Assembly: GCA_001632425.1 (NCBI GenBank)
Contig: KV425555.1
Coordinates: 640,795-704,794, forward strand
Reading direction: 5' to 3'
DNA length: 64,000 nt
Source: Neolentinus lepideus HHB14362 ss-1
Lineage: Eukaryota > Basidiomycota > Agaricomycetes > Gloeophyllales > Gloeophyllaceae
The stretch's first letter is position 1. Each line of letters starts with the position of its first letter. Below are positions 57,819 to 64,000 of the stretch, piece by piece. The position numbers were made by a program, and so were the translations under genes. The notes beneath the pieces were generated by a model. The model did no database searches. It worked only from the letters and a program-made list of their open reading frames with translations, and was not told the DNA's origin.

Positions 57819-58913
57819 GCGTACATAGGTATATGAAAAAGAACTTTGGAGACTGGAATATTATTTTATCTAATCATCATTCGCGTGAACGGATCGGTAT
57901 CTTTCGTCGAACAGATTAAGTGCTGCGGGGATTGTGTTTGGGAGGAGTCATGACGGAGAGCAAAATTGACTCTACGTGCTGTCAGCGACTCGAGAAAGAA
58001 TGGTGTCGCGGTGTTCCCCTCTGCATTCCTTCCTAATTTGTCAGCTGGCTATAATATGGATGTCCGTCTGTTTATCTGGCTGTCATGCATCGGATCCGAG
58101 TTGTCATGTCTCCCTATATCTCCTCGTAATTACTCGCGACATGTCACCGCACGTGTACATCAGTCACACGATATTACGCATCTCGACGCTACCGTTAACC
58201 AAGGACATAACGAACGTTGTACACCGTCGGGCACGTTCTTCTGCGTCCACTTGCACGATGACGGCAGAGAACGCGAAGAAGCTCGTCGCGGATGGTTAGC
58301 GACCGGAAAGAAGGTAGGGAGCACCCGGCACAATCCGTTATCTATACATCCTGTTGACCGCTCTCATACTTGCTTGTGTATCAGGCAAGACAGTATTAAT
58401 GTGGCATTTTGACACTGTTGCCGCCACGGTTGTCTGAAATGTCTGCACATTTATAGCTCGGACCGACCGAAACCATCGAGCACGATACCACGGTCTCGTT
58501 GATGGGTCTCTGCACTGCATGGCTCGTGTGATCCTGGGACGGGGCCCGATCGGCATCTCGGAACTTCTATCACTGCTGATGGATGAGTCCAATGGCCAAA
58601 CACCGTTCGCCCGTCGCGCTGCGCATTATGCGCCTCAAGAGAATTACGGGACTTGGAGCTCGTATATGTATCAACCAGTAGTGCGGCTGATCTCCCCCGC
58701 GATCTCCCTCGGTGCCGGCCAGAGTTACGGTAGCGAGTGGGACGCTCCCTCGCAAGTCACTGCCGCAAATAGACTGACGTCAGCCTCCTCGGAACGTAAG
58801 TCCTGCATGGGTATTTTCTGTCAGCCGCACATCCAGGCATTAATATTGCTTGCTCTCGGCCAGGGCTCTGGCACTGCTCCTCATCTGCAGCGTACCAGAA
58901 GCCGTAACCTGCG
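57819..58913. other. Intergenic region with exon relic
   Basis: 1,095 bp between the GGT and phospholipase B genes. Besides the GGT exon relic at its left end, I see a short frame beginning ATG-ACG-GCA at 58261 that ends at a possible donor, but no following exon. No complete gene is supported. Confidence 0.45.
57978..58013 (+). pseudogene. Relic of a duplicated GGT terminal exon
   Basis: The frame reads AVSDSRKNGVAV and aligns with AASDSRKNGVAAGY, the last exon of the gamma-glutamyltransferase gene 200 bp upstream. The bases match throughout except at synonymous-like positions, then diverge before the stop. It lacks the rest of the gene, so it is a leftover of a tandem duplication or of a former neighbouring paralogue. 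Confidence 0.75.
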
Positions 58914-61119
58914 ATGGCACGACGAGCATTCCTTGCTCTCGTCCTGATGTCCTCCCTCGGCATGCCTGCCGCAGTCCTAGGACAGACAGCAGCCTCCAAG
59001 GCCTACACTCCCTCCGTAGGTGCCTGTCCGGAGGGTTTCGCCTTGCACCGCTCAGTAGGCACCTCGAATCAAACCCTCAGCTCCGCCGAATCCGCGTACA
59101 TCTCCTCGCGCAAATCAGAAGTCCTCCCTGGCGCATGGAAGTCATACCTGGCGAACGTCCAGGCAACAAGTAATTCCTTGCCCTCGTACGTCGCGTCGAT
59201 CCTCAGCGGTGATAATGGGACTACCGCGTACCCCACCTTGGGTATTGCGACCAGCGGGGGAGGCCACAGGGCGGCAATATTCGGCGCGGGTGTGTTGAAC
59301 GCGTTGGATGGACGTAACGGGACGTCCGCGAAGGCGGGGACGGGAGGCCTGCTACAGTCTGCGACGTACATATCTGGGCTGTCGGGCGGCTCGTGGCTTC
59401 TGATCTCACTTCTCCAATCGGACTTTCCAACGATCCAGGAGCTCGCATTCGGCTATAACTCGTCAAGCTCAGACTCAAGCGGGTGGGGAGGGTGGCTGGC
59501 GCAGTATAATTTGATTGAGCCGAGTGGTGACCCGGTGGTAGATGGCGTGTACGATACGGCGATGGTCACGGAGCTGGAGGGTAAGCGTGATGCCGGGTTT
59601 CCGGTTACAATTGCGGATGTGTGGGCGAGATTGCTGTCCAGGCATTTTGTGAACGGGACGAACTCGGATAATATCGACGATGTGCTGGAGACGCACGGCG
59701 CTGGGATAACCTTCTCGCAAATTGCTAATACGTATGTTCCCGTGATTATACTGAGGACAACGATTGAGCTCGATTTTGTATCCAATCTAGCTCGACGTTC
59801 CAGGCATATGGCGAACCGTTCCCGATTATCGTATCCGACAGCATGTCCACCTCACAGAACAACTCTAACAGAATTTCTGATGAGGGAGACGTGGTTCCTC
59901 TCAGCAATCCTCTTTATGAATTCAACGTGTGTGAGTATGTCGCAGGCTGATCCAGTAGCAATGAAGGCTGAAACAAGTACATGCGATTTGATAGACGAAT
60001 TCGGATCGTACGATCCCGTCCTGGCTACTTTCATTCCGACGCAATACTTGGGCACCACCAACACCTCCGTCTGCATCACCGGCTTCGATCAAGCTTCCTT
60101 CGTGGAGGCAACCTCGTCAGAGCTTTTCAACGTGATCAACGTCACGGTACGAACCCTCCGTCCTGTCCGTATCACTTCACTCATTCACTCATTCTCAATT
60201 AGGTCCAAACTCTATTAAACTCTTCAGTGGGCACCTTCTTCGAGCTCCTAAACAAAACTATCCCTCAGCCAGGTGTGGAGCTCGACGTCGCGTTGTATCC
60301 CAATCCCTTCAATGGTGTGGCGAATGGGACGTATCTGGACTCAAACCAGGACTATCTAAGCCTCGTTGATGGCGGCGAAGATGGGGAGACTATCCCTATA
60401 CAGCCGTTATTAGTCAAAGCGAGAGGACTAGATGTGATTTTTGCTATCGATGCCGTGAGTAGGATTATTGATTCGCTGATGTTGAGGCGGTAAGCTGATG
60501 TTTGTTGCTTGTAGGCCGCAGATACGAACAATTATGCTGACGGCAGTGGACTCATCGTATGTCTCGCCTCGCCTTTTCATAGGAGCAGCTTCTCTTACGC
60601 ATGACTTTACAGGCCACCCAAAACCGCACTATGAACTTCTTCCCACAGGCATACTCCTTCCCTCCAGTACCGACCTCCATGTCCACCTTCAACGTCGACA
60701 ACCTCACGCAGCACCCCACATTCTTCGGGTGCGACTCCTCCTCCCCCACGCCTCTCCTAATCTACATGCCCAACGGCTACACCCCGGCTGGCCAGACGCC
60801 TGTCACCAACACCTCGACGGAACAAGTCCAGTACTCTAACGCCGAAGTACAAGCAATGTTCGACCAGACGTTTACTATGGCTACGCTGGAAGGGATCGAC
60901 AGTCAGTGGCCTGCGTGCCTGGCTTGTGCTGTGGTGGACCGTGCAAGAGCGAGGATTAATGCGCAAAGGAGCGGGATTTGCGAGAGCTGCTTTGCGACTT
61001 ATTGTTATGGGGGTTCTAGCATGAAGTCGTATGCAGCGAGTGCGACGGTTCCGTCTTTGTCGTGGATGCTTTTGCTACTATCACCCATTTCAGGTATTTG
61101 GCTGGCGTTGCTAACGTAA
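58914..61119 (+). CDS. Phospholipase B / lysophospholipase, GPI-type
   Basis: Six exons (58914-59731, 59791-59930, 59995-60146, 60203-60454, 60515-60556, 60613-61119) coding 636 aa. Signal peptide at the N-terminus. Cytosolic-PLA2-like catalytic core: SGGGHRA (114-120, oxyanion Arg119), nucleophile Ser157 in GLSGGSW, and the catalytic Asp426 in LVDGGEDGE. Conserved GEPFPIIV-like and EFGSYDP segments and a Cys-rich C-terminal region are present. The end is a Ser-rich spacer followed by a hydrophobic segment, as in a GPI-attachment signal. Secreted fungal phospholipases B remove fatty acids from phospholipids and lysophospholipids at the cell wall or outside the cell. Confidence 0.94.
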
Positions 61120-61363
61120 ACAGGAATATAGGCTGTGATTTGAGGTGTTATGTTGCTATTCAGATTCGAGGATCTGACTGTCGACAGACTAGTCACCTAC
61201 CGCGTGCGCGTAACCTCATTCTTACCAAAACCTTCGCGCAGTAGCCGAAGAGGTCACTCAAGCAAGAAGACCTATTATTGCGAGACGTTCCTAAGGATTT
61301 GCACTACTCAAAGAAACTACTCGCAAATTAGGGTGTGAAGGTGAATAGGCGACGGGCCCATCC

Positions 61364-63178
61364 TTACGTGCGAGCCTTCAATGCAGTCGTGTATTGGATT
61401 TCCAGGGGGTAGGCACTGCTGTTAGGATAGACCTGCGCACACACCCTAAGTTCAAAGACGGCAGTCACTGAATGAAAGTGACTTACTGTGTAGCCATCGT
61501 TCGGCGTAGCACCGCTCGAGAGGTAAGATCCGGCTTGCCTGCGTGACAAGGTGAGCTGCGGGTCAAGACTCTTATGACGCGCAATGCTTACCAGATGAGG
61601 TCTCCCGTCAGGCCAGAACTGTCGATGGTAGAGTACCACTGCGTGTAGGTGCCAGTCATGTTAGTGGTGACACCGAACTCTTCCAAGATGACGGGCTTGT
61701 TGTACGTCTTCTGCGACGTGGCGTGGTCCTCGATCCATTGAACGCCGAAGCCGGTGGGGTCGGATGTTTGGCCCCAGGAAACCTGTAGTCCCGAGATACA
61801 AATGTCACAAACCGCAGAGGAGTGAAATCAAAGATCGACAAACCGGATACAACTACAAGGCGTCGGTCAGCCACCGTTCAAGCAACGCAAGAGAAGTTTG
61901 AGCTTACGTGAGCAGTACCGAAGTCAAGAGTCGAGACTTGCAAGTTGGCATTGAAGTCAATACCTTGCCCACCCCTGTATGGCACAGCCATTGGGATCCG
62001 AGGCGAACAGGATTAAGATCGTTTGAATAAGACGTACTGGTAAGGATAGAGAGAGCTGCTTGGGTCATTGAAGAAGCCCTCATCACCAATGGCGACCAGG
62101 TGGTTCGAGTCGATGGACTTTATGTAAGCAGACATCGTGCTAACCCAGTTAGTGATCGTTGTGGTGTTGCAAGTACCACTCGTAGTGCTAAATCACAGTC
62201 AATTCAATGCAACCAAGTCACACAGCTGTAAATGCGTACCCAGTAGACCCTGTGCATCGCGGCTCATTCGCTAATGGGAGTTAAATTCAGGACATGGAGA
62301 TGTCGATTTGGAGTTGCCTCTTACCTAATTCCCATGCCAAGATGGTAGGCTCGTTAACGTAACGAGACACGAATGTCTTGACATAGTTCTTGTACGCGGC
62401 CTTGTGTCTACACCTTAGTGTCGGGTCCACTGGTGTTTGATCCCAGGGACTTACCTGAGTGGCAGAGTTCGTGTAGAAATAGTCATGGTACTGGCCTTGC
62501 CCGATTAATTGGTTGACATAGACATCCATTCCACCATAGTCCGACCAGTTATTTGTCCTGTGCATTAGATATTAGCCAGATGGCAATCTGCGGAAAGTTA
62601 CAACATTGACTTACAGAGTTACGATGAGACGAAGGCCGTTAGCCTTGGCGGAGGCCACGACATTATCTAGTAAATATTCAGATCAAGGCTCTTTGACGAC
62701 AATTTGGAATATTGATAGCTACCAAAGTTCCCTAAGCCTGTGGAGCCCGTGTTCACAGTGGGCGTTCCGTTTGTCCACAACTGGTAGTAAGCTGTACTGG
62801 TGGGAGCGGTGACATCGTTAAATCCCCTACTCATCTACATCAGGATGCGAGACGTAAGGAAAAGGATCGCATATCAGTTACCATGTTCGCACGGAGGTTG
62901 CACCGGTCTTTGCAATGTCCGCGAAGGCCTGGTTCATGTCCGTAGTGGACAGCCCCGTGAGGCCCACCCAGTACGAGTTTGCACTGAATCACCTATCAGA
63001 ATCATAAAGCGAAACAAACTTATGTCGAGGTCTACCCTACGACCGTGAACGCAGCACCATTGAGCGTGAACGTCTGGCCTGAGGTCCCAATGAATCCAGT
63101 TGCGGTCGGTAGTGCTTGAGTTCCTAAGGACGCCAGTAGGGCAGTCCCGGAAAGGATACACCCAGTGAGGAGCTTCAT
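61364..63178 (-). CDS. GH5 (subfamily 7-like) endo-beta-1,4-mannanase
   Basis: Twelve exons coding about 379 aa: 63036-63178, 62882-62983, 62723-62826, 62615-62666, 62455-62557, 62325-62400, 62240-62270, 62038-62187, 61908-61974, 61592-61782, 61487 to about 61538, 61364-61432. A signal peptide is followed by the (beta/alpha)8 barrel: VGANSYWVG, TTVRTWGFND, LIVTLTNNW, acid/base Glu196 in AWELANEPRC (split by an intron), GDEGFF and nucleophile Glu311 in VILEEFG. No carbohydrate-binding module is present. The enzyme cuts the backbone of galactoglucomannans in plant cell walls, in keeping with a plant-degrading fungus. It is transcribed toward the phospholipase gene. Confidence 0.95.
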
Positions 63179-63398
63179 CGATCAGTTAAAACACACGAGC
63201 AGTCACTGTCGTGTAACCCGATGTACCTCTTATATGCCGGCGAGCGTGGATGGCAACAAGAATAGATGACGTCTCGAGTTCTCATTACTTTCGAAAGCTC
63301 GGCATATCCTCGCTGAGATGATGCATTCGACGACGGTTGGTACGCGAATTTTAACCGTCGTGTAGCGATTCATCGGAACCTGTGTCCAAGAAGTTCTA

Positions 63399-63987
63399 GG
63401 GTTCGGGGAATTTGGGACGTGTAAATTACCTCGGTTATTTAACACCTGTAATTTACAGGAAATTTACCGGTAAATTTGGTCAGGCCCATATAGAGGGTGT
63501 AAATTTGGGTTAATTTGGGAATACTAGCTAGGACCGGCACAAATACAAAGGTCGAGGGTGTGTAGTAGACATAATAGACTCCATATACCTCGGGCCACTT
63601 ACATCATCATGGTACGGTACTTAGCTGCGCCACGTGCATATTTGAGCACGAGATGTACAGTCACGAATTTCAATATTTGCACTCGGTCACCATAACTGAG
63701 AACGGAGAATCATACCGCCCAGCATGGCAAGGGATTAATTCACTCTTCCATGGCGTGAATCTCCGGGACCATATAGTACGGTGGCTGGGACGTATGGTAG
63801 ACCTCGCCAGCCTGTAATTTACATGCAAAATAGCCCTATTTTACCGGTTAATTAGCGTTAATTAACGCGGTCCGCTCCGGACCCCGTTGGTAAATAACGG
63901 TCAATTACACCTGTTAATTAGGCCTACGGCCTGCTGCTCGGTAAATTTCAACGGTCAATTAGGTCCTGTCCCAATTTCCCCGAACCC
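63399..63987. mobile_element. MITE-like element, 589 bp, TA-flanked
   Basis: The ends are inverted copies: GGGTTCGGGGAATTTGGGAC at the left, and the right end reverse-complements to GGGTTCGGGGAAATTGGGAC. Each end is flanked by TA (63397-63398 and 63988-63989), the usual target duplication of Tc1/mariner-type transposition. A hAT-like reading (TAGGG ends) would need an 8-bp duplication, which is absent. Inside there are many copies of GGTAAATT-like motifs, a perfect 18-bp palindrome at 63460-63477, and CCTGTAATTTACAGG just before it. There is no transposase ORF, so it is non-autonomous. Confidence 0.72.
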
Positions 63988-64000
63988 TATGATCATGGAT

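Noticed and set aside
58261..58302. Possible first exon (ATG ACG GCA GAG) upstream of phospholipase B
   Set aside because: It ends near a GTTAGC donor, but I found no following exon that keeps a frame or shows a family signature.
57966..58412. 148-codon frame after GGT as a gene
   Set aside because: Only its first codons resemble the GGT last exon; the remainder looks random.
63389..63996. hAT assignment of the right-end element
   Set aside because: The ends begin TAGGG as in some hAT elements, but the 8 bp on each side do not match, whereas TA flanks both ends.
1..64000. tRNA, rRNA or CRISPR features
   Set aside because: Scanning by eye for T-arm-like motifs and regular spacer arrays found nothing convincing; a covariance-model search would be the decisive test.

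Overview
The window looks like nuclear DNA of a filamentous basidiomycete, most likely an Agaricomycete (mushroom or wood-decay class). Genes are dense and cut by many short GT-AG introns, mostly 50-70 nt. Exons can be very small (6, 12, 13, 15 and 16 nt). Several protein families typical of that class are present: a CAG-type secreted glycopeptide, a small coiled-coil family and an F-box/LRR protein. I rebuilt exon structures by hand from splice signals, frame and protein-family conservation; every intron is therefore an inference, strong where a known family crosses it.

Layout. 1-2.2 kb: gene-free, with an inverted-repeat pair around an AT-rich core. 2.2-7.8 kb: an intact, very young Ty1/copia LTR retrotransposon with target-site duplication. 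8.1-16 kb: F-box protein, TFIIA large subunit, a small basidiomycete protein, and a Zn2Cys6 transcription factor with a 6-nt microexon in its zinc cluster. 16.7-28 kb: Vps3844-domain ER protein, diphosphomevalonate decarboxylase, an MDR oxidoreductase (copy A), a mitochondrial pterin-carbinolamine-dehydratase-like protein, a ZCCHC9-like zinc-knuckle protein, an acidic protein of unknown function and the meiotic protein MND1. 28.3-33.4 kb: a 16-exon single-pass membrane protein built from two successive arrays of tandemly duplicated exons; an assembly gap sits in the first array. 33.8-44 kb: mitochondrial transcription factor/rRNA dimethyltransferase-like protein, CTF4/MCL1, YSH1 (CPSF73) and a small basic protein. 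44.2-49 kb: a 995-aa protein of unknown function and a doubtful ORF. 49.2-63.2 kb: mostly secreted or surface proteins: glycopeptide, GH76 alpha-mannanase, MDR oxidoreductase copy B, gamma-glutamyltransferase, phospholipase B and GH5 beta-mannanase. 63.4-64 kb: a 589-bp MITE-like element flanked by TA.

Most genes are unrelated housekeeping neighbours and do not form a pathway. The exceptions are the surface/secretome-rich right arm (mannan, glutathione and phospholipid breakdown) and a dispersed pair of near-identical MDR oxidoreductases. I found no biosynthetic core enzyme, CRISPR array, rRNA or tRNA. The most unusual features are the double tandem-exon array, the zinc-cluster microexon, the long ORF-bearing intron in the mitochondrial factor gene and the two non-autonomous repeat elements.
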